Shown here piece after piece: positions 1 through 7,866 of a stretch of DNA of 24,186 nucleotides. Position 1 is the stretch's first letter. Each line of letters opens with the position of its first letter. The position numbers were made by a program, and so were the translations under genes. This stretch comes from JBBSUQ01 sp964389755 (lineage in GTDB: Bacteria; Bacteroidota; Bacteroidia; Flavobacteriales_D; Crocinitomicaceae), in contig CAYMEW010000045.1 of NCBI GenBank assembly GCA_964389755.1, forward strand, positions 1 to 24,186, read 5' to 3'. The notes under the pieces are model-generated. The model was not told the origin of the DNA and did not search any database. It saw only the letters and a program-made list of their open reading frames with translations.

Positions 1-55
1 TTTTATTTCGACTGACTCAAATTTATGCCTAATCCCCAACAATTGGTCTTGATCC
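1..55 (+). mobile_element. 3' end of an ISAon1/ISL3-like transposase element (copy 1, cut by window edge)
   Basis: Reading the plus strand from base 3 gives LFRLTQIYA and a stop at 30-32, the characteristic end of ISAon1/ISL3-like Bacteroidota transposases. The following bases 33-55 match bases 450-472 of the second remnant at 22 of 23 positions, so they are probably the non-coding element end. The rest of the element lies outside the window. Bases 56-157 between the two remnants hold nothing I recognise. Confidence 0.6.
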
Positions 56-157
56 TTAATAAGATGTTCGTAGGCTTTGATATTACGCTCAATAATCCAT
101 TATCCGCTCACTTTACTAAGTACTTTATAATTATTCGCTTGTCGAAAACTCAACTGG

Positions 158-449
158 ATCTTTGAAAAAACCAATGAAAAGATCTACGGATACACAAGAC
201 TTGCCAGGTGGCATGAAGAAGTGGCAAAGTCCGGTTTTAAATCCTTCAATACCATTTCCAGAACCATTATGAACCACTACAAAACGATCTTAAATTACTT
301 CGATAACCGAAGCACCAATGCTTATGCCGACCGCGAAGCAGCACTGAAGGTAGTCGTTTAATGCCAAAATAAAAGCCTTCAGAGCGCAGTTCGGAGGAGT
401 CACCGACGTTGGATTCTTTTTATTCAGATTAACCCGGATTTATGCCTGA
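158..449 (+). pseudogene. Decayed ISAon1/ISL3-like transposase, C-terminal fragment with frameshift
   Basis: The frame 158-361 encodes a typical DDE-transposase tail (IFEKTNEKIYGYTRLARW, then GFKSFNTISRTI and LNYFDNRSTNAYA) and then runs into unrelated residues and a stop at 359-361. The expected continuation, FNAKIKAFRAQFRGV to FLFRLTRIYA and a stop at 447-449, resumes in another frame at 357. The break sits exactly between the conserved NAYA and FNAKIKAF blocks, where about 22 extra bases have entered (net change 1 mod 3). There is no start codon and the N-terminal two thirds are missing, so this is a dead remnant. Family assignment rests on the conserved tail motifs only. Confidence 0.75.
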
Positions 450-563
450 TCCCCAACAATTAGTCTTGATCCCATCTTCATTCTCACGCTCCGCTCTCGC
501 TCTGAAAAAGAAAAGCATCTGATCCGATTTTAGTCAGAATGAGAAAGAGAGCAAAAATGAGGA
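450..563. other. Non-coding spacer between transposase remnant and terminator
   Basis: Bases 450-472 repeat 33-55 and are the presumed IS end. The remainder is non-coding. It contains, at 505-519, an extra copy of the 15-base arm aaaaagaaaagcatc that forms the terminator stem at 564-600. No gene or promoter is evident. Confidence 0.4.
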
Positions 564-600
564 AAAAAGAAAAGCATCACTTCGCGATGCTTTTCTTTTT
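564..600 (-). terminator. Intrinsic terminator of the tRNA-Arg unit (symmetrical, could act both ways)
   Basis: A perfect 15-bp inverted repeat (564-578 and 586-600) encloses a 7-base loop. The A-tract on one arm and T-tract on the other make a U-run on either strand. It lies 4 bases past the 3' end of the minus-strand tRNA gene, where a terminator for that transcript is expected. Confidence 0.85.
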
Positions 601-603
601 GTG

Positions 604-677
604 TGACCTCGCCAGGATTCTAACCTGGAACCTTCAGAGCCGTAATCTGATGCTCTATACAGTTGAGCTACGAGGCC
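604..677 (-). tRNA. tRNA-Arg (anticodon ACG)
   Basis: The minus strand folds into a full cloverleaf of 74 nt. The acceptor stem is GGCCTCG/CGAGGTC (one G-U pair), the D stem GCTC/GAGC, the anticodon stem TCAGA/TCTGA with loop TTACGGC, and the T stem CCAGG/CCTGG. The discriminator base is A and CCA is not encoded. Anticodon ACG should be edited to ICG by TadA and read CGU/CGC/CGA. Oddities: T loop TTAGAAT instead of TTCRAAT (A56), D loop AACTGTATA with U19 and A15 instead of G19 and G15, U48 instead of C48, and C38 in the anticodon loop. The 15-48 and 19-56 changes are compensatory, which favours a real tRNA over decay. A consensus promoter and a terminator flank it. Confidence 0.9.
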
Positions 678-699
678 GGCTTTGTCGTTAAGACGGGGG

Positions 700-730
700 C
701 AAAGATAAGTGCTTTTTGCTTCCCCGCAAA
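700..730 (-). promoter_or_regulatory. Bacteroidota-type promoter for tRNA-Arg
   Basis: On the minus strand TTTG (complement of 727-730) is followed by exactly 19 bases and TATCTTTG (complement of 700-707). This matches the Bacteroidota primary-sigma consensus TTTG-N19-TAnnTTTG in every defined base. Transcription should begin near 692, about 15 nt before the mature tRNA. Confidence 0.8.
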
Positions 731-744
731 GCTTTTTTTTAATT

Positions 745-1011
745 TTATTCGATAACGGCAGATATACCTCTGTCCAGCAAGCCACTGCACATCGGTTTTA
801 ATTTGTCAAATGAACCGCTTCTTACCTGGCACTTGCCATTATAATGAATGATCATCGTGCATTGCTCCGCCTGTTCCAGTTCGTGTTTACATACTTTGAT
901 CAACGATTCGATCACGTGGTCAAAGGTGTTAACGTCGTCATTGTAAACGATCAGGTCGTGCTGATCTAACAAGGTTTCCACTGCCAGTACTTCTTCTTCG
1001 AGCTCTGTCAT
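745..1011 (-). CDS. clpS: ATP-dependent Clp protease adaptor ClpS
   Basis: 88 aa, the usual size of ClpS, the adaptor that binds N-degron substrates and hands them to ClpA/ClpC with ClpP in the cytoplasm. The diagnostic NDDVNTFDHVIESL block (residues 24-37), which shapes the N-degron pocket, is present, followed by a conserved helix and the CTMIIHYNGK strand region (51-60). The start is the ATG at 1009-1011; the open frame continues upstream to 1107, but those residues are not ClpS-like and overlap the preceding gene. It is the last protein gene of the leftward block, 49 nt after the giant envelope protein, with a possible promoter of its own in that gap. Confidence 0.93.
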   Translation of the reverse strand: MTELEEEVLAVETLLDQHDLIVYNDDVNTFDHVIESLIKVCKHELEQAEQCTMIIHYNGKCQVRSGSFDKLKPMCSGLLDRGISAVIE

Positions 1012-1027
1012 GTATTTTAATTTTTTA

Positions 1028-1056
1028 CAAATATCGGGAATTAAGCGCAAAGCAAA
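1028..1056 (-). promoter_or_regulatory. Possible promoter for clpS
   Basis: The minus strand carries TTTG (complement of 1053-1056), 17 bases, then GATATTTG (complement of 1028-1035), one mismatch from TAnnTTTG. It would start transcription around 1020, just before the clpS ATG. Spacing is 2 bases shorter than ideal, so this is tentative. Confidence 0.4.
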
Positions 1057-1060
1057 AAGT

Positions 1061-4000
1061 TTATTTTTTGGCGGAAAGCAGGCGTTCAATGGCGTTTCTA
1101 ACGTCATTCACTTCCGTCTCCTGTACCCGGTAGACGATCAGTCGATAACCGCTTTCGGTGCGCTCCCAGTACTTTTCATAGTTCAGCCGCAACAGGTAAT
1201 CGCTTAGTTCGCCGGGAATGATGTATCCCCGTAGTTCGTAATGAAGATCTGTATACGAACCGGAGTCCGCTTCCGAAGGCGGCTCAATTTGCAGCGTATC
1301 GAATGATGCCGGCCATTTACGGATACCTGTGAGGATTTCGGGATCATTCACGCGCACGGATTTAATGAGTGAGTCGTTCTTGTCGTAATAGAAGCTTCCG
1401 TGCGTATTGTAACGTTTGAGCTCTTCACGCGGATAACGGTCGTACTTTTCGTTAGAGATCAGCTGATATAGTTCAGGTTCGCGTATGTCGGAAACAAAAG
1501 CTACCGTATCTACCTGGCTGTTTATTTCAGGTTCGGAAGCCGTGATTTCAGCTCCGTCGGACCCCGGCTGTTCCAGTATTCCCGGTCCGTCGCGGTCGAG
1601 TAAGTTCGCCGCTTCGGAAAGGGTAATGCGTCTTCCCTGGTAATAGGCCGTTATGAACGCATCGCGGATTCCGCGGTCGATGGCTTCCTGTCGCTTCGGA
1701 CGCGCTTCATCAACACTCTGGAAAATACCGCTCGAATAACGGATCTGCCCGTTATCAAGACGCTGAGTGATCAACGGACTGATGTTCTTCAACTGCGCGT
1801 GTGGCACCGGGCGGTTGTATACACCGATCTGCACGGTGTAAAACAATCCTTTTCGTAGCTCAACGGCTTCGGCCTTTGCTGCGCCGGGAGCTTCGTTGTA
1901 GGAAACAGGAGATACTTTCTGAACTTTGCCGGTATCCTGCAAACCGAGTTTTTCGGCCGTGTTCTGGCTTGCTTCCAGAACAAGTGTTTCCTGGTCCTTT
2001 GATACACATGCGCCGGAAGCGGACAATCTGCGCGCTTCTGCAATCGGAATGCGTTCGCCGTCGCAATAAGCCACCAGGAAGGCATCGGAATAACCAAGTC
2101 CACGAATGCGACCGCGCGCCTCGAGTCCCTGGCCTTCGGAAACGAAATAGCCGGCCATATAGCGGGTTATTCCACTCGCCAGTTTTTCCCCGGAAACGGG
2201 ATTGAATTCACTAAAGGTATTTTCGGGGATCGGGCGGGAAAAGGCACCTACCTGTACGCGATAGACAAGTCCTGAAGGTTGTTTCACATCCACCGGTATC
2301 GTTTGTTTTATTTCAGAAATGACCTGCTTCTCCCCGATTTCCAGTCCGGCTGCCGGAAGAGTCATGAGTGCCGTCCCTGCCACAAGTTTTGAAACCGGCG
2401 GCACGCCGCGTGTAAGTAGGTTTTGTATTTTCATAGGCTCCTGTTCCCTGCTGATTTGTTGATCTAAAATAGTCTGCGCATCTTTCAGTTTCGATGCCAG
2501 CGAATCCCTCTGTAATTCAAGTCGGCGCAGCGCGTCGAATTCCGCTTCCCCGATCGATACGGAACCGAAACGGATCTTTCGCCGTAATTGATTCGCCTGC
2601 CGGTCAGCCTGCGCAAGTTCCTGTGTGATTTCCTGAACTTCGTTATGCTGTGCGTAGATGTCCCGGTAGCTTTCGGACGTAGCCAGGTCGTATTCTTCCT
2701 CGTAGCTCAGGGCTTCGTCAATAGCCGCCGGTGCAAGCGCGGGATCCGTGGTACGAACTGACAATTCCCGGGAAATACGTGCTTCTTCGGCATTAAGGGA
2801 TTTCAGCGTTTCTTCGGCCTCTTCCAGTTCACGACTTAGTGATTCGCGGTCTTTCCGTTTTGCATTTTCCAGTTCCTTTTGCAGGCGTTCGATTTCGTAT
2901 TCTATTTCACCGATACTTATTGTAACCTGCCGCTGTCGCGCTTCAAGCTCTGTTTGAGATTGCAATGAAACCTGTTCCTGCTCTTCCAGTTGGGCGATCC
3001 GCGTTTGTTCCCAGATTTCTTCCAGCACCCGGTTCGCTTCGATCTGCCTGTCCCGCGCCTGTTCGAGTAAATAGCGTTTTACTGCCGGATCCTCGCTTTC
3101 TTTCGCATCCGCTATGAGTTGCGCGACTTCCTCTGACATTTGTTTATTTTGATAGGTGGCCACCTGCATTTCCGAAGGATCCGCCGTTTGTTCGAGGGAA
3201 GCGAGTAATTGATCGTTCTGACCGGAACCTTCACGCAGTTCGGCGGCTACCAGTTCTGAGATTCGTTGGTTTTCGCGACGATCCAGTTTTGCAAGTGCAT
3301 CTTCTGTTTTTCTTCGTTCGCGGCTATTATCCGGATGATCCGGCAATTTAGCCAGGCTGTCTTTTTCAGAGCGAATGGCCAGAAGTTCGGGATCCTGAAC
3401 GGAATTCGACAACTCATCGGCCTGTTCTTCATTTTGTAAAGTCAGTGTCTCCAGTTCACCGATACGCACCGATACAGCGCGTCTGTGTTGACGCACCCGC
3501 TCCAGTTCGTCGCTTATAAGCCGTTGTTCTTCAGACCCGGGAAGCGTCGAACGTGTTTTCTCCAGTTCTTGTTCATACAGGTTCAACAGCGAATCGCGCA
3601 CTTCGAGTTCTTTTCGGGAAGTTTCCCCCGGGACGTCCTGAAGCAGTTTCGCGTTTAAGCCAAGGTCTTCCCGCAGCGATTGCAGCAGTTCGGATGTTGA
3701 AACCTGACCGGCAGGATCGTTCATTCGCGCCAATTCGTTTTCCAGCGCAGCCGCGCGCAGTGCATTCGCCTCAGCCAGTTGAGTCAGCACTTCTTTACGT
3801 GCCCGGTGTATTTCGGGATTACCGGTAGTCGCCGTTTCTTCCTCCCTGATCGCCGCCTGGAGTTGCAGACCGGTTTTTTGAATCAGCGCAAGTTCAGCAG
3901 CCGGGTCGCCTTTTGCGCGTTCGATATCCCGGTTGTAGTTCGGCACCTGTTCTTCCAAAAGCGCTCCCTGCTCGATTGCTCCGACGAGGATCTCCACCCT

Positions 4001-7000
4001 TCTTTGGGATTCGTCGGTTATTTTTTGCTCCAGCTCAGTTGCGATTTCTGCAAGCAGTTCTGCTTCCCTCCGTGCAGATTCATCCTGAACCGTATTTTCG
4101 TTTCGCTCCGATAACCGTTCGCGAACGGTTCGCAGCATCTCGCGGTCGAGTTCCAGCAATTGCTCCAGCCGTTCGTTCTCGTCACTTGTTTGTTGAATGC
4201 GCTGCCGCTCTTTTTCGTAGGACGGATCTGCCGAAGCGAGTACGTCTGCACGTTCCGGTAGTGTCGCAACCGGCGGATCTGGTTGGGTTTGTTGACGCGA
4301 CAGGTTCGCCAGTTCATCGGTTCTGGAATCGATCTCGGCATGCGCCTTGCGAACAAGGTTGTCGATCAGTTCTTTCTCTGCGAGCAAGGCCGGATCATCC
4401 GGATGTGAGAACAAGTCTTTTTCCACAAGTTGTGATCGCCGATCGAGTTTCCCGAGCAGACTTTCATCCAGTAAATTCAGTGCCTCGTTACGCGCTGTTG
4501 CTGTCAGGGTCACATTGTTTTCGATGCGTTCGCGGTCGCGGTCATACTCCGGGTATACTTCGGTCATCAGCTGTTCCCGGGAAACCGCTTGCTTTTCAGG
4601 AACGGTAAATTCTTCCCGCAGCGCGAGCACCTTTCCTTCCTGGACCGCGCGTAACTCTTCAAGGTAGTCAGCCTTTTTACGCACCACCGGATCCGGTGAG
4701 TTCGCATCCGTTCTGGCTATTTCGGAGTTTATAGTTTCCAGCAGGTTTTCTTCAAGACTAAGTCGTTGCTGTTGTTTTTCAGTGATCGTGAGGTTTTCAT
4801 TGGAATCAATTGCCTCCAAACGTTCTTCGTATCGTGGAAAAACGAGTTTCAGCACGGCTTCCCTGGAATCAACCACTTCCGCGGCATTTAAGCGGTCGAG
4901 TTCTTCGCGTTGACGCTGTGTGAGGTCCTCAAACTGTTGTGCAAGCCGCTCCAGTGCATTTTCGCGTTCCCGCAGAGTCGTATTTTCGGGTTGTTCGTCC
5001 AGTTTTTTCCGAACGTCCTCCTGTTGCGTGCGTATCAGATCCAGAACGCGTTCTTCTTCGGCAAGCAATTGTTTTGCCTTTTCTGCCGGGTCCAGTGAAT
5101 CGTTATTCCGGATGTTCAGCGCACGCGTTTCGTGATCCGGGGCGAGTTCTGACATGATTTTTTCCCGGCTTGTGTCCGTCATCGCTTCCGCTTCCGTCTC
5201 TGCCTGCAATTGCCTGCGCTGTTGCATGAGCATTTCCCGTTCGTGCACAGTCGTTTCATTCTCCGGATCTGACTCAAGATCGTTTGACAGCAAAGCCAGG
5301 CGTTCATCCAAAGCAGTTAGTGTCTGCTCACGAAGTTTTTCGACGGCAATTTGTTTTTCTTCCGGCGTAACTGATTCATCCGAAAGGATGCGCATTTTTT
5401 CCGTTTCATAATCCGGCAGGTTGTTTTTCTGGCGATCGGAACCCGAGGAAGCAAGTTCATTTTCCCGTAGTTTTTGCAGTTCCTGGTCCACGTATTTGCG
5501 TAGTGAATTGCTATTGGTCGAATTATTCTCCAGGTAGGCTTTGCGCACCGTTTCTTTATTCAGGGCTTGTTCCGGGAGCGGATTGGATGCAATGGAATTA
5601 TTTAAATTCAATTCCTGATCGAGCAGTTCACGCCGGTTCCGAAGCGCCTCCTCCTTTTGCACAAGAAAGGTTACCTGATCTTCTAGCAAGCGCATTTCAT
5701 TCTTCTTCGAATCGATTTGCCGCTGTAGCTCTTCCTGCTCTTTTCTACGGGCACTTTCAAGCTGTGCTTCCAGATTGTTGATGTTATCTCCGGCCGTTTT
5801 TACGGATTGCGAGTAAGAATTCCGTTCCTGTTGAATTTTGCTGAGTTCCGTTTCGATCGAATCCTTTTGTGCGATCAACTGGCTTTGTTCATCATTCTTA
5901 CGGGCATTAAGCGCTTTTTGAACAACGGCGTGATTTTCCCGCAGGACTTTCAGAGCGGCATCCTCCTTATCTTCGGATACGGCTTTCCGCAGCTGGCTGA
6001 CAAGTTCTTCTACTTCTACCGCGCTTTCATTTTCTGAAGTATGGGAAGGTTCTACGTCCAGGGAATCGTACATTGCGAGTAGTCTCCTGCTTTCCAGGGC
6101 AAGTGCTTCCTGTTTGTCAATCAGTGCGCGCGCTTGTTCCAGCAAGTCCTTTTTTTCCAGGTTGGAAGCGGCTTTATTGGCTTCACTGGTCAGCTGACGT
6201 ACCTGTTTGTCGAGGGAATTGCTCTCCTGCGTATTTTTCTGTACCTGCACGAGGATTCGCTGTGCTTTGTTTTCAGCGTAATGCGCTTCTTCATTCAGCA
6301 TGGCTACCCGGCTTTCGAGCAGGTCGGCCACTTCGCTCAGACTGTATTTATCGAGCCCGAGCTCACTCAATATCTGCCTGTTTTCGGCTTCGCGGTCAAG
6401 TTGATCCAGGTCGAATTCCTGTTCATTGACCTCGAGTTTGGAACGCTCTTTTAAAACCTGCGCGATGACGCCCTGTGGATCTTCGACTTCCTGGTCGAAC
6501 TGGTCGATTACGCGAATGATCGGGCCGTCTGCACTCTCTTCGTGAATAATCAGTTGTTTCAGCGGTTTGAATTCGCGGAGGAAGGGAATACTGACCACGG
6601 CTTTGTAGGTTTCATCGTTTCCTTCCACTTCCATCACGTATTCATACTTTCCACCCTTCGGGAAGGTGATCAGGTAACTTTTCCGCTCGTTGGAAGCAAA
6701 CCGTCCGATCTCATTGCCGGTCGCAAAATCATTAATCGTGATCCGGATGCGGGAGTCCGGACTGATGGTCGATTTAAAATCGCCTTTTACAACTGCCAGT
6801 TGGATCGGTACGCGCGTCACACGCGTTTTATAAACGTATACTTTATTGTCCGAACTTTGGCGGGCAGAAGCAAACCACGCGTTTTCATTGAGCGAATCGA
6901 CGATGTAGAAAATGTCATCATCGGGGGAAGACACGGCGAAATCCATGTTTTCGGGCGGGCCGAAAGTGTTCTTATCTGCGTCGAACCGACAGCGAAAAAC

Positions 7001-7831
7001 GTCGTAGCCTCCCATGGAATTGTGTCCTTTCGAACTGAAATAGAGGTATTGTCCGTCCGGGTGCATGTATGGAAAATCTTCGTCATACGCAGAATTGACG
7101 CCACCGGGAACGCGTTGCGGGTCCCCCCAGCCACCTGTTGGCAAACGCCGGCGAATGTAAATATCGAGCCCGTTTGCATCGTCGTCGCCGTAACTTGAAT
7201 AAAAGATCTGTTTGGCACCGGTGGGAAAGTGAACGAGTGGAACATGTCCGCGCTTTTTATCGATTTTCGACTGAAATTCCGTATTGACGAGGATCGTTCC
7301 GCCAATATTGGTGAGGTCGTATAGTCGGTAGAATTTGTCGAGGCCAATCTCTGTTTTGGAAGAAACCACGAGGTCGGTGATGGTTGTCATCAGCTTTTTC
7401 CCGTTCTGACAGGTTTCGATCTGTCGCGAAGTCCGGAGCACGGGATCCGCCTTTGAACCGGCCTTATCGAGGTAAATGCTGTAATTTTTGATCGCTTCGT
7501 TGAACTGGTAGTTCAGTTGCAGCGCTTTTCCGAGGTAATACCAGGCTTTCGGATCCGTTTGCGGATCGCTAACCGCATAGTTCAGGTAGCGCAGGGCTTT
7601 TTCTTTATTATCCGAATTGTAGAGCAGGCAGGTGCCATACGCGTAATTGTAATTGGTATTCCGCGGATCGAGTGAAAGGAGTTGCAGGTACAAAGGAGTC
7701 GCTGCGACAAACTGTTCTTCCCGGAACAATTTATCCGCCTTTTCGCGTGTTTCCGCTTCGGTCTGTGCAAAGAGACCCGACGGAAATAAGAAGCAGAAAA
7801 GTAGCAGTATTCTATGACACCAGCATTTCAC
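1061..7831 (-). CDS. Giant exported TPR / PD40 / coiled-coil / SPOR-domain protein
   Basis: 2256 aa. The start is a GTG at 7829-7831: no in-frame ATG lies nearby, an in-frame stop sits shortly upstream, and this start gives a clean signal peptide (hydrophobic stretch at residues 8-22, ending LFAQ). In order: TPR-like helices (about 25-115); PD40/WD40-like propeller strands (about 195-300, e.g. HPDGQYLYFSSKG and GGYDVFRC); a Pro-poor linker; a charged helical region rich in E, R, Q and L (about 500-1850) containing degenerate ~95-109-residue repeats; two SPOR domains (about 1851-1930 and 1994-2070, beginning YRVQVGAFSRP and YTVQIGVYNRP); and a unique C-terminal tail. SPOR domains bind denuded peptidoglycan, so a periplasmic, wall-attached protein is inferred. 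TPR plus PD40 resembles T9SS-associated PorE, but the OmpA-like domain of PorE is absent. Lies 35 nt after plsY. Exact function unknown. Confidence 0.88.
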   Translation of the reverse strand: MKCWCHRILLLFCFLFPSGLFAQTEAETREKADKLFREEQFVAATPLYLQLLSLDPRNTNYNYAYGTCLLYNSDNKEKALRYLNYAVSDPQTDPKAWYYLGKALQLNYQFNEAIKNYSIYLDKAGSKADPVLRTSRQIETCQNGKKLMTTITDLVVSSKTEIGLDKFYRLYDLTNIGGTILVNTEFQSKIDKKRGHVPLVHFPTGAKQIFYSSYGDDDANGLDIYIRRRLPTGGWGDPQRVPGGVNSAYDEDFPYMHPDGQYLYFSSKGHNSMGGYDVFRCRFDADKNTFGPPENMDFAVSSPDDDIFYIVDSLNENAWFASARQSSDNKVYVYKTRVTRVPIQLAVVKGDFKSTISPDSRIRITINDFATGNEIGRFASNERKSYLITFPKGGKYEYVMEVEGNDETYKAVVSIPFLREFKPLKQLIIHEESADGPIIRVIDQFDQEVEDPQGVIAQVLKERSKLEVNEQEFDLDQLDREAENRQILSELGLDKYSLSEVADLLESRVAMLNEEAHYAENKAQRILVQVQKNTQESNSLDKQVRQLTSEANKAASNLEKKDLLEQARALIDKQEALALESRRLLAMYDSLDVEPSHTSENESAVEVEELVSQLRKAVSEDKEDAALKVLRENHAVVQKALNARKNDEQSQLIAQKDSIETELSKIQQERNSYSQSVKTAGDNINNLEAQLESARRKEQEELQRQIDSKKNEMRLLEDQVTFLVQKEEALRNRRELLDQELNLNNSIASNPLPEQALNKETVRKAYLENNSTNSNSLRKYVDQELQKLRENELASSGSDRQKNNLPDYETEKMRILSDESVTPEEKQIAVEKLREQTLTALDERLALLSNDLESDPENETTVHEREMLMQQRRQLQAETEAEAMTDTSREKIMSELAPDHETRALNIRNNDSLDPAEKAKQLLAEEERVLDLIRTQQEDVRKKLDEQPENTTLRERENALERLAQQFEDLTQRQREELDRLNAAEVVDSREAVLKLVFPRYEERLEAIDSNENLTITEKQQQRLSLEENLLETINSEIARTDANSPDPVVRKKADYLEELRAVQEGKVLALREEFTVPEKQAVSREQLMTEVYPEYDRDRERIENNVTLTATARNEALNLLDESLLGKLDRRSQLVEKDLFSHPDDPALLAEKELIDNLVRKAHAEIDSRTDELANLSRQQTQPDPPVATLPERADVLASADPSYEKERQRIQQTSDENERLEQLLELDREMLRTVRERLSERNENTVQDESARREAELLAEIATELEQKITDESQRRVEILVGAIEQGALLEEQVPNYNRDIERAKGDPAAELALIQKTGLQLQAAIREEETATTGNPEIHRARKEVLTQLAEANALRAAALENELARMNDPAGQVSTSELLQSLREDLGLNAKLLQDVPGETSRKELEVRDSLLNLYEQELEKTRSTLPGSEEQRLISDELERVRQHRRAVSVRIGELETLTLQNEEQADELSNSVQDPELLAIRSEKDSLAKLPDHPDNSRERRKTEDALAKLDRRENQRISELVAAELREGSGQNDQLLASLEQTADPSEMQVATYQNKQMSEEVAQLIADAKESEDPAVKRYLLEQARDRQIEANRVLEEIWEQTRIAQLEEQEQVSLQSQTELEARQRQVTISIGEIEYEIERLQKELENAKRKDRESLSRELEEAEETLKSLNAEEARISRELSVRTTDPALAPAAIDEALSYEEEYDLATSESYRDIYAQHNEVQEITQELAQADRQANQLRRKIRFGSVSIGEAEFDALRRLELQRDSLASKLKDAQTILDQQISREQEPMKIQNLLTRGVPPVSKLVAGTALMTLPAAGLEIGEKQVISEIKQTIPVDVKQPSGLVYRVQVGAFSRPIPENTFSEFNPVSGEKLASGITRYMAGYFVSEGQGLEARGRIRGLGYSDAFLVAYCDGERIPIAEARRLSASGACVSKDQETLVLEASQNTAEKLGLQDTGKVQKVSPVSYNEAPGAAKAEAVELRKGLFYTVQIGVYNRPVPHAQLKNISPLITQRLDNGQIRYSSGIFQSVDEARPKRQEAIDRGIRDAFITAYYQGRRITLSEAANLLDRDGPGILEQPGSDGAEITASEPEINSQVDTVAFVSDIREPELYQLISNEKYDRYPREELKRYNTHGSFYYDKNDSLIKSVRVNDPEILTGIRKWPASFDTLQIEPPSEADSGSYTDLHYELRGYIIPGELSDYLLRLNYEKYWERTESGYRLIVYRVQETEVNDVRNAIERLLSAKK
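1621..2278 (-). repeat. Duplicated SPOR domains in the giant protein
   Basis: Two copies of the same ~78-residue fold (DNA about 2041-2278 and 1621-1850) are separated by about 60 residues. Matching blocks are YRVQVGAFSRPIPEN with YTVQIGVYNRPVPHA, and YSDAFLVAYCDGERI with IRDAFITAYYQGRRI. They are diverged enough to be an old duplication. Confidence 0.75.
3660..5430 (-). repeat. Degenerate ~100-residue tandem repeats in the giant protein
   Basis: A motif P-x-Y/H-E/D/N followed by charged residues recurs at about residues 802, 897, 999, 1093, 1202 and 1296: PDYETEKMRIL, PDHETRALNI, PRYEERLEAI, PEYDRDRERI, PSYEKERQRI, PNYNRDIERA. The first four are followed by a short Asn/Ser turn and a T/D-x-x-E/A-K/R block, then a helix of about 60 residues. 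Periods are 95, 102, 94, 109 and 94 residues. A possible weaker seventh unit follows near residue 1390. Confidence 0.7.
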
Positions 7832-7866
7832 TAACTCAAATACATCTCGTTTTTATCCGTTTCGTG

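Noticed and set aside
1..115. Minus-strand peptide IERNIKAYEHLIKDQDQLL resembling the coiled tail of an XRE-type regulator
   Set aside because: It runs antisense through the transposase end, has no start codon and an upstream stop; the plus-strand transposase reading is better supported by the second copy.
534..785. 83-aa minus-strand frame
   Set aside because: It passes through the tRNA-Arg gene and the terminator hairpin, so it is not coding.
4347..5411. Several Ser/Arg-rich frames on the plus strand opposite the giant gene
   Set aside because: They mirror Glu/Arg-rich codons of the real gene (e.g. Ser- and Phe-rich antisense reads) and show no domains; the minus-strand protein has a signal peptide and clear domains.
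6542..7198. 218-aa plus-strand frame opposite the PD40 region
   Set aside because: Antisense shadow of a well-supported PD40 domain; no homology motif or promoter.
7837..7844. TGTATTTG on the minus strand as promoter for the giant gene
   Set aside because: It would place the transcription start on the GTG codon itself and has one mismatch; co-transcription with plsY is simpler.
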